Shown piece by piece: positions 1 to 7,623 of a DNA stretch of 64,000 nucleotides. The position numbers and the translations under genes are program-made. The DNA is from Bradyrhizobium iriomotense (GTDB taxonomy: Bacteria > Pseudomonadota > Alphaproteobacteria > Rhizobiales > Xanthobacteraceae). The stretch lies in contig NZ_JAFCLP010000012.1 in NCBI RefSeq assembly GCF_018129405.1, positions 1-64,000 on the forward strand, read 5' to 3'. Positions within the stretch are counted from its first letter, which is position 1; each line of letters opens with the position of its first letter. The notes beneath the pieces were generated by a model that made no database searches, was not told the DNA's origin, and worked only from the letters and a program-made list of their open reading frames with translations.

Positions 1-42
1 GTCATGATCAGAGGCCTCACCCAGTTCCACGCCATCAAGCAT
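1..42 (-). CDS. N-terminus of an unidentified gene leaving the window
   Basis: An ATG on the minus strand at 42 opens a frame with no stop to the window edge, giving MLDGVELGEASDHD. A strong ribosome binding site (GGAGG) lies 8 bases upstream of this ATG, which is the main reason to believe it. Only 14 residues are visible, so no function can be assigned. Confidence 0.45.
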   Translation of the reverse strand, partial: MLDGVELGEASDHD

Positions 43-59
43 GGTTGGAGCCTCCGAAA

Positions 60-240
60 TGTGTGAATCTCGTAGCCTTGCGGGAGAGGGTGGCTCGCCG
101 CGCAGCGGCGAGACGGGTGAGGGGTATCTCTCCGCGAGTCCAACTCTCGTTTGAGCTCGTGGAAACAGCCCCTCATCCGGCGCTTCGCGCCACCTTCTCC
201 CACAAGGGGAGAAGGAAGGGCAGCCCTTGCCGAAGCCGCA
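60..240. repeat. Dispersed inverted-repeat-type intergenic sequence
   Basis: The gap before the EI24 gene has GGGAGAGGG and GAGGGG blocks on its left and CCCCTC, then CTTCTCCC, then GGGGAGAAGG on its right, plus a small GCGCTTCGCGC hairpin. The purine-rich and pyrimidine-rich blocks can pair. This layout resembles dispersed rhizobial intergenic repeats. I see no second full copy in the window, so the family assignment is by resemblance only. Frames called across it are not convincing genes. Confidence 0.4.
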
Positions 241-285
241 TTCGGTGTCTACCTCTCGCGAAGTGTTTATCACAGAGGGTCCCCC

Positions 286-1026
286 ATGCTGGATGCCGCC
301 ATCAAGGCGCTGTCGCAAATGATCTCGCCGCCGATGCGCTCGATCCTGTGGCGATCGATCGGGCTCGCGCTGGTGCTGATCACCGTGCTGGCGATCGGCC
401 TGCAGCGGCTGCTCAGCTGGTTTGCGACCTATGGCGAGGTCTGGCTGGAAGGCCTGCTCGGGCCGGGCTGGCACTCCTCGCTCGAGGTTCTCTCCTGGAT
501 CGTCTCGATCGCCGCGGGGCTTGGCGTCGTGTTCGGCGGCGTCTTCCTGATGCCGGCGATCACCTCGCTGGTGGCGAGCCTGTTCGTCGACGATGTCGCC
601 GAGATCGTCGAGCGCGAGCACTATCCCGCCGAGCGGCCGGGCGTGGCGCTGCCGTTCAGCCAGGCGATCATGGAGGGCGTGAAGACCGCGCTGTTGGCCA
701 TCCTGGTTTACCTGGCTGCGCTGCCGTTGGTGTTGTTCGCCGGCGCGGGCTTCCTGATCTTCTTCATCGCCGCCGCCTGGCTGCTGGGCCGCGAATATTT
801 CGAGCTCGCCGCGATGCGCTTCCGTCCTCCGGAGGAAGCCAAGGCGATGCGGCGTGACAACGCCGCGACCATCTTCACCGCCGGCCTCTTCATCGCCGCC
901 TTCGTCTCGATCCCGATCGTCAATCTGGCGACGCCGATCTTCGGCATGGCCTTCATGGTCCACATGCACAAGCGCCTGTCAGGCCCGCGGCCCGAGCTGA
1001 TCGAGCCGGCCCGCCAGATGCGCTGA
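286..1026 (+). CDS. EI24/CysZ-like integral membrane protein
   Basis: This 246-residue protein has about four hydrophobic stretches: residues about 24-43, a long one at 65-95, a paired one at 130-165, and 190-225. That layout and the overall sequence are those of the EI24/CysZ family. CysZ members take up sulfate for cysteine synthesis, but many alphaproteobacterial members are uncharacterised, so the substrate is unproven. The start at 286 was chosen over longer frames because the upstream part is repeat-like. The protein starts directly at the amphipathic helix MLDAAIKALSQM. It converges with nth, 24 bases away. Confidence 0.75.
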   Translation: MLDAAIKALSQMISPPMRSILWRSIGLALVLITVLAIGLQRLLSWFATYGEVWLEGLLGPGWHSSLEVLSWIVSIAAGLGVVFGGVFLMPAITSLVASLFVDDVAEIVEREHYPAERPGVALPFSQAIMEGVKTALLAILVYLAALPLVLFAGAGFLIFFIAAAWLLGREYFELAAMRFRPPEEAKAMRRDNAATIFTAGLFIAAFVSIPIVNLATPIFGMAFMVHMHKRLSGPRPELIEPARQMR

Positions 1027-1050
1027 CGACGACCGGCGCGCGGGCTCGGC

Positions 1051-1824
1051 TCACACCGTCTTCTCCGGCCAGCGGCAGAGATCGTTGATCAGGCACACCT
1101 CGCAGCGCGGCTTGCGCGCGAGGCAGGTATAGCGACCGTGCAGGATCAGCCAATGATGGGCGTGCAGCATGAACTCGGCCGGGATCACCTTTTCGAGGCC
1201 AAGCTCGACTTCGAGCGGCGTCTTGCCGGGCGCAAGCCCCGTGCGATTGCCGACGCGGAAGACGTGAGTGTCGACCGCCATGGTGTGCTCGCCGAAGGCC
1301 ATGTTGAGCACGACATTGGCGGTCTTGCGTCCCGCACCGGGCAGTGACTCGATCTCCGCGCGCGTACGCGGCACCTCGCCGCCGAACTCGCTGAGCACTT
1401 TTGCCGAGAGCGCGATGACGTTCTTGGCCTTGGTGCGATAGAGGCCGATGGTCTTGATGTAATCGCGCAAGCGCTCCTCGCCGAGGTCGAGCATCTTCTG
1501 CGGCGTATCGGCGACCTCAAACAATGCGCGGGTCGCCTTGTTGACGCCCGCATCGGTGGCCTGCGCCGACAGCACCACCGCGACCAGCAGCGTGAACGGG
1601 TTGATGTGCTCGAGCTCGCCCTTCGGCTCCGGATTGGCCGTGCGGAAGCGGCTGAAGACCTCGTGGATCTCCGCCGGCGTCCAAGGTTTCATAGCTTTGA
1701 GCGATTTTTTGGCCGACGCGGATTTCTTAGCGGGCTTGGAATTGGGCTTGGCGACGGCCGCCTTTGCCTGCTTCTTCGGCACGGCGGCTTTGCGCGGGAT
1801 CGGCTTGCGGGTGATTTTCGCCAT
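1051..1824 (-). CDS. nth: Endonuclease III (DNA glycosylase/AP lyase)
   Basis: Base-excision-repair enzyme that removes oxidised pyrimidines and cuts the abasic site. The 257-residue protein has the helix-hairpin-helix LPGAGRKTA with the catalytic lysine, the catalytic aspartate in AVDTHVFRV, and a C-terminal [4Fe-4S] loop with Cys spacing C-x6-C-x2-C-x5-C. An N-terminal extension of about 45 residues rich in Lys and Ala precedes the catalytic domain. It is absent from the E. coli enzyme and may be a disordered DNA-contacting tail. The start at 1824 (MAKITRK) is preferred; an upstream ATG would reach into the divergent gene. It is divergent from the DUF2244 gene, whose ATG is only 22 bases away. 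Confidence 0.95.
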   Translation of the reverse strand: MAKITRKPIPRKAAVPKKQAKAAVAKPNSKPAKKSASAKKSLKAMKPWTPAEIHEVFSRFRTANPEPKGELEHINPFTLLVAVVLSAQATDAGVNKATRALFEVADTPQKMLDLGEERLRDYIKTIGLYRTKAKNVIALSAKVLSEFGGEVPRTRAEIESLPGAGRKTANVVLNMAFGEHTMAVDTHVFRVGNRTGLAPGKTPLEVELGLEKVIPAEFMLHAHHWLILHGRYTCLARKPRCEVCLINDLCRWPEKTV

Positions 1825-1830
1825 GATCGG

Positions 1831-1840
1831 GATATACTGA
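1831..1840. promoter_or_regulatory. Possible bidirectional -10 between nth and the DUF2244 gene
   Basis: TATACT at 1833-1838 reads as a -10 box on the plus strand, and its complement AGTATA/TATATC reads as one on the minus strand. Either would start transcription within a few bases of the ATG at 1847 or 1824, implying leaderless or nearly leaderless messages. No convincing -35 box is visible. Confidence 0.35.
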
Positions 1841-1846
1841 GGGACG

Positions 1847-2380
1847 ATGAGCACAGGCAACGAAATTGAGCGCGAGGACTTTGAAGATCAGCGCGAGGCG
1901 CAGATCTTCTCCGCGCTGCTGACGCCGCACCGCTCGCTGAACCGCACCGGCTTCCTCGCCGTCATGCTGTTCCTGAGCGTCGTCAGCTTTGCCACCGGCC
2001 TCGCCTTCCTGATGAAGGGTGCCTGGCCCGTGCTCGGCTTCTTTGGTCTCGACGTGCTCGTGGTCTGGTGGGCCTTCAACGTCAATTTCGGCACCGCCCG
2101 GGCGCGCGAGGAGATCACCGTCACGACCTCCGAACTGCGCGTGAGGCGCATCAGCCATCGCGGTCAGGTCGCCGAATGGACCTTCAATCCGCTCTGGGTC
2201 CGCCTCGACATGGAAGTCGACGAGGATTTCGGCATCGAGCATCTCTATCTGATCTCGCGCGGCCACCAGATCCAGATTGCGAGGTTCCTGGGACCCGAGG
2301 AAAAGGCAAGCTTTTACAAAGGCTTGGTCGAGGCACTGAACGCCGCCAAGCGCGGGCCGACCTACAACCCGATCAGCTGA
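1847..2380 (+). CDS. DUF2244 family membrane protein
   Basis: The 177-residue protein has an acidic N-terminus, two adjacent membrane helices at about residues 33-75 (FLAVMLFLSVVSFATG; FFGLDVLVVWWAFN) and a soluble C-terminal domain. This fits the DUF2244 family, which is widespread in Alphaproteobacteria and has no established function. It starts 22 bases from the divergent nth start, so the two genes probably share a regulatory region. It is followed after 55 bases by the Ada-like gene on the same strand. Confidence 0.75.
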   Translation: MSTGNEIEREDFEDQREAQIFSALLTPHRSLNRTGFLAVMLFLSVVSFATGLAFLMKGAWPVLGFFGLDVLVVWWAFNVNFGTARAREEITVTTSELRVRRISHRGQVAEWTFNPLWVRLDMEVDEDFGIEHLYLISRGHQIQIARFLGPEEKASFYKGLVEALNAAKRGPTYNPIS

Positions 2381-2435
2381 TCCCGCATCGGAAATCGGGT
2401 GGTTTCAGACCCGCCCCTCTCCTACATTTCCGGTC

Positions 2436-3332
2436 ATGATGACACTCGCAATCCATGACCAGCGCCTGGCCAAGCCGGGCCCCCAGAACGCCGCGCTGCG
2501 CGACTATGATTCGGTGCGCCGGGCGATCGCGTTCATTTCGGAGAACTGGCGCGCGCAGCCGACCATCGAGGCGATGGCGGATGCGGCCGGCGTCACGCCC
2601 GATGAGCTGCACCATCTGTTCCGCCGCTGGGCCTCGATCACGCCGAAGGCTTTCATGCAGGCGCTCACCCTGGACCATGCGAAGGGCTTGCTGCGGGACT
2701 CCGCCAGCATCCTCGATGCCGCGCTCGACTCCGGCCTGTCAGGCCCGGGCCGGCTGCACGATCTCTTCGTCACCCACGAAGCGATGTCGCCGGGCGAGTG
2801 GAAGAACGGCGGCGCGGGGCTGACCCTGCGCTACGGCTTCCACCCCTCCCCGTTCGGCACCGCGATTGTGATCGCGACCGACCGAGGCCTGTCGGGCCTC
2901 GCCTTCGCCGATCCCGGCGAGGAGAAGATCGCGCTCGCGGACATGACGCGGCGCTGGCCGAACGCGACCTATGTCGAAGATCACGAAGGCACCGCGCCGC
3001 TCGCCGCGCGCATCTTCGACCCGAAACTCTGGCGGCCCGACCAGCCGCTGCGCGTCGTGCTGATCGGCACCGATTTCGAGGTGCGGGTGTGGGAGACGCT
3101 GCTGAAGATTCCGATGGGCCGCGCGGTGTCCTATTCCGACATCGCCTGCAACATCAACAGCCCGAAGGCCTCGCGCGCCGTCGGCGCCGCCGTCGGCAAG
3201 AACCCGGTCTCGTTCGTCGTGCCTTGCCACCGCGCGCTCGGCAAGAGCGGCACGCTCACCGGCTACCACTGGGGCATCACCCGCAAGCAGGCGATGCTGG
3301 GCTGGGAAGCCGGACGGGTGGGGGTGCAGTAG
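2436..3332 (+). CDS. AraC-type HTH fused to O6-alkylguanine-DNA methyltransferase (Ada-like, no N-terminal zinc domain)
   Basis: A 298-residue two-domain protein. Residues about 25-110 form an AraC-type helix-turn-helix (MADAAGVTPDELHHLFRRW). Residues about 125-295 form a methylguanine methyltransferase domain with the PCHR motif, putting the acceptor cysteine at residue 264. It should repair O6-methylguanine by suicidal alkyl transfer. E. coli Ada has an extra N-terminal zinc domain whose Cys senses methyl phosphotriesters and switches on DNA binding; that domain is missing here. It may therefore be a repair enzyme with DNA-targeting help, or a regulator with another trigger. ATGs at 2436 and 2439 are equally possible starts. 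Confidence 0.88.
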   Translation: MMTLAIHDQRLAKPGPQNAALRDYDSVRRAIAFISENWRAQPTIEAMADAAGVTPDELHHLFRRWASITPKAFMQALTLDHAKGLLRDSASILDAALDSGLSGPGRLHDLFVTHEAMSPGEWKNGGAGLTLRYGFHPSPFGTAIVIATDRGLSGLAFADPGEEKIALADMTRRWPNATYVEDHEGTAPLAARIFDPKLWRPDQPLRVVLIGTDFEVRVWETLLKIPMGRAVSYSDIACNINSPKASRAVGAAVGKNPVSFVVPCHRALGKSGTLTGYHWGITRKQAMLGWEAGRVGVQ

Positions 3333-3348
3333 GCGCAACAAGCACACT

Positions 3349-3444
3349 GCCGTAGGGTGGGCAAAGGCGCATAGCGCCGTGCCCACCGTCTTTCTCAAAT
3401 CGCTGACGCTGCGTGGGCACGCTGCGCTTTGCCCACCCTACGGC
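3349..3444. repeat. Palindromic repeat family E, copy 1
   Basis: The ends GCCGTAGGGTGGGCAAA and TTTGCCCACCCTACGGC are near-perfect inverted repeats around an inner inverted pair (GTGCCCAC/GTGGGCAC). A second copy is at 32617-32712. It lies in the convergent gap between the Ada-like gene and gpmA, where it could also end transcription. Confidence 0.85.
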
Positions 3445-3451
3445 AGCTGAT

Positions 3452-3531
3452 GTCGTTCCGGGGCGATGCAAAGCATCGAACCCGGAACCTCGAGATTCCG
3501 GGTTCGCCCTTCGGGCGCCCCGGAATGACGG
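3452..3531. repeat. Palindromic repeat family B, copy 1
   Basis: Starts with GTCGTTCCGGGGCGATGC and ends with GCCCCGGAATGACGG, with an internal CGAGATTCCGGGTTCG block shared with the other family B copies. It directly follows a family E element and abuts the 3' end of gpmA. Confidence 0.85.
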
Positions 3532-3537
3532 TGTCTA

Positions 3538-4161
3538 TCAGCCCGCCAGATCCAGCTTCGACGCCACGGTCGAATCCGGATTGAGCCGGTAGATGATCGG
3601 CACACCGGTGGCGAGCTCGCGCTTCAGAATGCCTTCCGGTGACAGCTTCTCCAGCACCATGATCAGCGCGCGCAGCGAATTGCCGTGGGCGGCGACCAGC
3701 GTGCGCTTGCCGTTGAGCACGCCGGGCAGGATCTCCTGCACATAGTACGGCAGTGCGCGCGCCAGCGTGTCCTTCAGGCTTTCGCCGCCGGGCGGCGGCA
3801 CGTCGTAGGAGCGGCGCCAGACATGCACCTGCTCTTCGCCCCATTTCTTGCGGGCGTCGTCCTTGTTGAGGCCGGAGAGATCGCCATAGTCGCGCTCGTT
3901 CAGCGCGAGGTCCTTCGAAGTCGGCAGGCCTTCCTGGCCGAGCTCGCCGAGGATGAGATCGAGCGTGTGCTGCGCGCGCGTCAGCACCGAGGTGTAGGCG
4001 ACGTCGAACACGAGGCCCTGCGCCTTCAGCTTGCGGCCGGCTTCCTTCGCTTCCTTCACGCCGAGCTCGGTGAGGTCAGGGTCCTTCCAGCCCGTGAACA
4101 GGTTCTTCAGATTCCATTCGCTCTGGCCATGGCGCACGAGCACGAGGAGACGTTCACTCAT
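3538..4161 (-). CDS. gpmA: 2,3-bisphosphoglycerate-dependent phosphoglycerate mutase
   Basis: Glycolytic and gluconeogenic enzyme interconverting 3- and 2-phosphoglycerate. The 207-residue protein has the phosphohistidine motif [10 protein letters not shown] (His11) and the second catalytic histidine in [11 protein letters not shown]. It is the short form of the family (E. coli GpmA is about 250 residues), as is usual in rhizobia. The start at 4161 (MSERLLV) places the RHG motif at the normal distance; the longer frame adds a low-complexity leader. It lies 19 bases downstream of dapB on the same strand and is probably co-transcribed with it. Confidence 0.95.
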   Translation of the reverse strand: MSERLLVLVRHGQSEWNLKNLFTGWKDPDLTELGVKEAKEAGRKLKAQGLVFDVAYTSVLTRAQHTLDLILGELGQEGLPTSKDLALNERDYGDLSGLNKDDARKKWGEEQVHVWRRSYDVPPPGGESLKDTLARALPYYVQEILPGVLNGKRTLVAAHGNSLRALIMVLEKLSPEGILKRELATGVPIIYRLNPDSTVASKLDLAG

Positions 4162-4180
4162 TGACTGCTTTCCGTGTTGT

Positions 4181-4996
4181 TTAAATGTCGGACAGGCCGA
4201 GCACGTCGGCCATGGAGTAGTGCCCCGGCGCCTTGCCATGCGCCCACAGCGCCGCCTTGAGCGCACCGTGCGCGAACAGCATGCGGTCCTCGGCCTGGTG
4301 CGACAGCGTCAGGCGCTCGAACGGGCCGAGGAAGGTCACGCTGTGGTCGCCGGCCACGGTGCCGCCGCGCAAGGAGGCGAAACCGATATTGCCCGGCCGG
4401 CGCGCGCCGGTGATGCCGTCACGGCCACGCTCGGAGTGGTCATCGAGGGTGACGCCGCGGCCGCTGGCTGCCGCCTGACCCAGCATCAGTGCAGTTCCCG
4501 AGGGCGCATCGACCTTCATGCGGTGATGGGTTTCGACGATCTCGATGTCAAAGGTCTGGTCGAGTGCCTTGGCGACACGCTTGACCACGGCGGCGAGCAG
4601 ATTGACGCCCAGGCTCATATTGCCGGATTGCACCACGACCGCGCGGTTGGTGACGCTCTTGATCACGGCGTTGTCGGAGCCGGACAACCCGGTCGTGCCG
4701 ATGACATGCACGATGCCGCGCTCGGCGGCGATCGCGACATTGGCGATGGTCGCCGCCGGCACGGTGAAATCGAGGATGCCGTCGGCGTCCTTCGACATCG
4801 CCCAGAGATCGGCGGAGAGTTTTATGCCATTGGCCGGCAGGCCTGCGAGCACGCCGGCATCCTTGCCGAGCAGGTCGGAGCCCGGCGCCTCCAGCGCGCC
4901 CGCCAGCACCGCCCCTTTGCTCTCGGCAATCGCCCGCACCAGCGCGCGGCCCATCCGGCCGCCGGCTCCCGCAACAATCAAGCGCATGTCGGACAT
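4181..4996 (-). CDS. dapB: 4-hydroxy-tetrahydrodipicolinate reductase
   Basis: Reduces 4-hydroxy-tetrahydrodipicolinate with NAD(P)H in lysine and meso-diaminopimelate synthesis. The 271-residue protein has the N-terminal dinucleotide motif [10 protein letters not shown] and the active-site stretch [18 protein letters not shown] with its catalytic His and Lys. Start 4996 ([10 protein letters not shown]) is preferred because it sits just before the Rossmann motif and follows an AGGATCAC-type ribosome site. It is the first gene of a probable dapB-gpmA unit. Confidence 0.95.
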   Translation of the reverse strand: MSDMRLIVAGAGGRMGRALVRAIAESKGAVLAGALEAPGSDLLGKDAGVLAGLPANGIKLSADLWAMSKDADGILDFTVPAATIANVAIAAERGIVHVIGTTGLSGSDNAVIKSVTNRAVVVQSGNMSLGVNLLAAVVKRVAKALDQTFDIEIVETHHRMKVDAPSGTALMLGQAAASGRGVTLDDHSERGRDGITGARRPGNIGFASLRGGTVAGDHSVTFLGPFERLTLSHQAEDRMLFAHGALKAALWAHGKAPGHYSMADVLGLSDI

Positions 4997-5083
4997 GGTG
5001 TGATCCTCTTCGGAGGCCGTTGTAGCGGGGGGATGCAGTTCCGGCAACCGAGGGGGGATCAGGCGGCGGTGACGCCACGTTCA

Positions 5084-5189
5084 CCGTCATTCCGGGATGG
5101 TCCGAAGGACCAGACCTCAGGTGCGCAATTGCGCACCGGGGAATCTCGAGATTCCGGGTTCGGCTCTGCGAGCCGCCCCGGAATGACGG
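5084..5189. repeat. Palindromic repeat family B, copy 2
   Basis: CCGTCATTCCGGG at the left pairs with GCCCCGGAATGACGG at the right. It shares the inner CAGGTGCGCAATTGCGCACC palindrome and the AATCTCGAGATTCCGGG block with the copy at 13243-13346. It lies between dapB and the DUF1330 gene. Confidence 0.85.
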
Positions 5190-5195
5190 TCCGCC

Positions 5196-5507
5196 TCAGC
5201 CGTCCTGCGGCTGCGGGCCGTCATAGCCCTCGATGATGATGAGGTCGGCGATCGAGTGCGGCCGGCGCACCTTGATGTTGGCCTGGTATTCCGGCGAGTT
5301 GTAGCAGGCGATTGCGGTCTGGTAGTCCGGAAATTCGATCACGACGTTGCGGGTGCGGCTGGCGCCCTCGACGGTGGTGAACTTGCCGCCGCGAATGACG
5401 AAGCGACCGCCCCATTTCTTGAAGATCGGGCCGTTGGCGACGATGTAGGGCTTGTAGCCCTCGTCATTGTTCACGTCGACGCGCCCGATCCAGTAGCCTT
5501 TTGCCAT
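5196..5507 (-). CDS. DUF1330 domain protein
   Basis: A compact 103-residue soluble protein beginning MAKGYWIGRVDVNNDEGYKPY. It has the dimeric alpha/beta-barrel pattern of the DUF1330 family: KGYWI at the start and the central block RNVVIEFPDYQTAIACYNSPEYQ. The family is structurally related to small ferredoxin-like-fold enzymes, but its function is not established. A purine-rich ribosome site (GGGAGAAGAA) precedes the ATG. It is flanked on both sides by dispersed repeats and is probably transcribed alone. Confidence 0.85.
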   Translation of the reverse strand: MAKGYWIGRVDVNNDEGYKPYIVANGPIFKKWGGRFVIRGGKFTTVEGASRTRNVVIEFPDYQTAIACYNSPEYQANIKVRRPHSIADLIIIEGYDGPQPQDG

Positions 5508-5538
5508 TGTTCTTCTCCCTTGTTGTTGGTCTCTATTT

Positions 5539-5587
5539 GAGCATGATCTGATCGGAAAACCGCTTCACACTTTTCCGGATCATGCTC
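5539..5587. repeat. Palindromic repeat family F, copy 1 (overlaps the pyrF 3' end)
   Basis: GAGCATGATC at the left end and GATCATGCTC at the right end are perfect inverted repeats. The inner arms GGAAAAC and TTTTCC also pair. Copies at 39838-39887 and 44421-44496 share the same ends. Its right end supplies the stop codon of pyrF. Confidence 0.9.
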
Positions 5588-6293
5588 CGAGAGCTTGTGC
5601 GATCTCAGCGTGGATGGCGTCGGCGACGGCCTTCGGATCGGCGGCTTCCACCACCGGGCGCCCGACGACGAGATAGTCGGCGCCCGCGGTGATCGCGCGG
5701 CCAGGCGTCATGATGCGCTTCTGGTCGCCGCTGGCCGAACCCGCCGGGCGGATGCCGGGGGTGACGAGGCTCATCTGATGGCCGACGATCTTGCGCAAGG
5801 CTCCGACTTCTTCCGGCGACGACACGAGGCCATCGACACCGAGCACCTGCGCCTGCTGCGCGCGCGCCTCGACCAGCTCGGAGACGCTGAGCCGATAGCC
5901 GGCCGCATGAAGGTCGTCGTCGTTGTAGGAGGTCAGCACCGTGACGGCGAGGATCTTCAGGCTGGCGCTGCCGCGGCCTTCGACCGCGCCCTTCATGGTC
6001 TGCGGATAGGCGTGCACGGTGACGAAGGTCGCACCCAATTTCGCGACGCTCTCCACACCACGCGTCACCGTGTTGCCGATGTCGTGCATCTTGAGATCGG
6101 CAAACACCTTCTTGCCCTTGTCGGCGAGCTTGCCGATCAGCGGCAGGCCGCCGGCATAAGCGAGCTGATAACCGATCTTGTAGAATGAGACGCTGTCGCC
6201 GAGCCTTGCGATCATCGCCTCCGCGGCATCAACGCTCGGCAGATCGAGCGCAACGATCAGGCGGTCTTTCGGGGCGATCTCGGCTGGCGTCAT
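5580..6293 (-). CDS. pyrF: Orotidine 5'-phosphate decarboxylase
   Basis: Last step of UMP synthesis: decarboxylates OMP. The 237-residue protein has the hallmark catalytic sequence [13 protein letters not shown] (Asp-x-Lys-x-x-Asp-Ile) and the phosphate-binding C-terminal VTPGIRPAG and [11 protein letters not shown] blocks. Length is normal for the family. Six bases separate it from the upstream FMN-reductase gene, so the two are probably co-transcribed. Its last codon and TGA stop are built from the GAGCATGA end of a family F repeat. Confidence 0.97.
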   Translation of the reverse strand: MTPAEIAPKDRLIVALDLPSVDAAEAMIARLGDSVSFYKIGYQLAYAGGLPLIGKLADKGKKVFADLKMHDIGNTVTRGVESVAKLGATFVTVHAYPQTMKGAVEGRGSASLKILAVTVLTSYNDDDLHAAGYRLSVSELVEARAQQAQVLGVDGLVSSPEEVGALRKIVGHQMSLVTPGIRPAGSASGDQKRIMTPGRAITAGADYLVVGRPVVEAADPKAVADAIHAEIAQALGA

Positions 6294-6299
6294 GTCACC

Positions 6300-6878
6300 T
6301 CACATCATGCGTTGGGAAACGTCGATCAACTGCGCTACCAGCTCCTTCAACGCGGCGATATCGCGCTCGTTCTTCAGCCTGTCCATATCGTCATAGGCAT
6401 CGTTGGCAAAGGCGAGCGTGAGCTGGCTGGCAATCACATTGGCGTGGCAGGAGGTCAGGATCAGCCGCAATGCCTGGAGCGCGCGGGCAGCACCTAACCG
6501 GCTCTGCGAAGCGCCGGCGAGCGCAAAGGTGCGGTTGCGGAACACCTCGCCGCGCGCCTCGTGCAGTTCGTGGACAAGGCTGACCCAGTCGATCGCGTTC
6601 TTGAGGAGCGGCGGCACCGAGGCGTTGTATTCGGGCGAGACGATCAGCACGCCGTGATGCGCACCGATCATGCGCTTCAGATTGATCGCGTTCTTGGGCA
6701 CGCCGGATTTCGCCTGGAGATCGCCGTCGTAGATCGGCAGCGGAAAATCGGCGAGCGAGATGCGGGTGACGTCGACGCCGGCCTTCGCGAATTCATAGGC
6801 TAAGACCGCCGCCAGCTTCGCATTGTGCGAGCCGGTGCGCAGCGAGCCGGGAATGACCAGGATTTTGGGTGCGGACAT
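6300..6878 (-). CDS. NADPH-dependent FMN reductase family protein
   Basis: A 192-residue flavodoxin-fold protein. It has the FMN phosphate loop GSLRTGSHN near residue 10 and the SPEYNASVPPLLKNAIDWVS motif that binds the isoalloxazine ring, both typical of the NAD(P)H-dependent FMN/chromate/azo-reductase family. The physiological acceptor cannot be told from sequence. Start 6878 (MSAPKILVIPGS) is chosen because the first strand follows at once; the longer frame adds 13 unlikely residues. It is probably translated from the same transcript as pyrF. Confidence 0.88.
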   Translation of the reverse strand: MSAPKILVIPGSLRTGSHNAKLAAVLAYEFAKAGVDVTRISLADFPLPIYDGDLQAKSGVPKNAINLKRMIGAHHGVLIVSPEYNASVPPLLKNAIDWVSLVHELHEARGEVFRNRTFALAGASQSRLGAARALQALRLILTSCHANVIASQLTLAFANDAYDDMDRLKNERDIAALKELVAQLIDVSQRMM

Positions 6879-6935
6879 CCGCTTCCATGCGTTCGGCGAA
6901 ATGAGCCCGCCGCGCAAAGAAGAACGCCGGCGGGA

Positions 6936-7535
6936 TTAATCCTTGCGATACACCCAGACGCGGGCCGGCGGAAGGTTCATCCAGATCCGTTCCGAGGCCT
7001 CTGTGGACACGCCGGGCAGCGATTTCGGGATCGGCGGCACCACCGCATAGGTGAACTGGATGAAGGGCGCGCCGGGCGCCAGCGCCGTGAAGGCGTCGCG
7101 AATGAGCCGCAGCCGCGTCAGCATCGGTTTTGTGACCAGCGGCAGGCCCGAAACGACCGCCGAGGCGGGCGCGCTCAGCACGTTCCAGAGCGTGTCACGC
7201 AGCCGATAGGCATCGCCCTGCACGACCTTGGCCTGCGGGTAGCGGTCACGCAGCAGGGCGCAGAAGCCGGGATTGTATTCGACGAGGACGAGACGCTTCT
7301 GGTCGACGCCGCGTTCGATCAGCGCCGAGGTGATGGCACCGGTGCCGGGCCCGAGCTCGACCACCGGCGCGTCGGAATCGACGTCGACATAGTGAGCCAT
7401 GGTCCGGGCCAAGAGCTTGCCCGACGGCATCACCGCGCCCATGTGGAGGGGCTTTTCGATCCACGATCTGAGAAAGCGCACCTCGTCGTCGAGACGGGGC
7501 TTCTTCAACGCACGCGCGGACGATGGCAATGGCAT
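6936..7535 (-). CDS. pmtA: Phospholipid N-methyltransferase (PmtA type)
   Basis: A 199-residue class I SAM methyltransferase with motif I VVELGPGTGAIT at residues 58-69 and the post-I acidic VLVEYNP. It matches the rhizobial/Rhodobacter phospholipid N-methyltransferase type, which methylates phosphatidylethanolamine toward phosphatidylcholine. It lies just downstream of dnaJ. In B. japonicum a pmtA gene has been described next to dnaKJ, which supports the assignment. The general relation to KsgA-like methyltransferases means another substrate cannot be excluded from sequence alone. Confidence 0.8.
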   Translation of the reverse strand: MPLPSSARALKKPRLDDEVRFLRSWIEKPLHMGAVMPSGKLLARTMAHYVDVDSDAPVVELGPGTGAITSALIERGVDQKRLVLVEYNPGFCALLRDRYPQAKVVQGDAYRLRDTLWNVLSAPASAVVSGLPLVTKPMLTRLRLIRDAFTALAPGAPFIQFTYAVVPPIPKSLPGVSTEASERIWMNLPPARVWVYRKD

Positions 7536-7623
7536 GTCTGGACCGGACGGGACCGCGGGACCGCGGCGTGTCAGAAAATGGTCATAAACAGGTATAGGCC
7601 GCAGGCGATACGGTCAAGCCGAC

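Noticed and set aside
4031-5236. A 401-codon plus-strand frame
   Set aside because: It runs antisense across gpmA and dapB, whose protein motifs are unmistakable. Long antisense frames are expected at this GC content.
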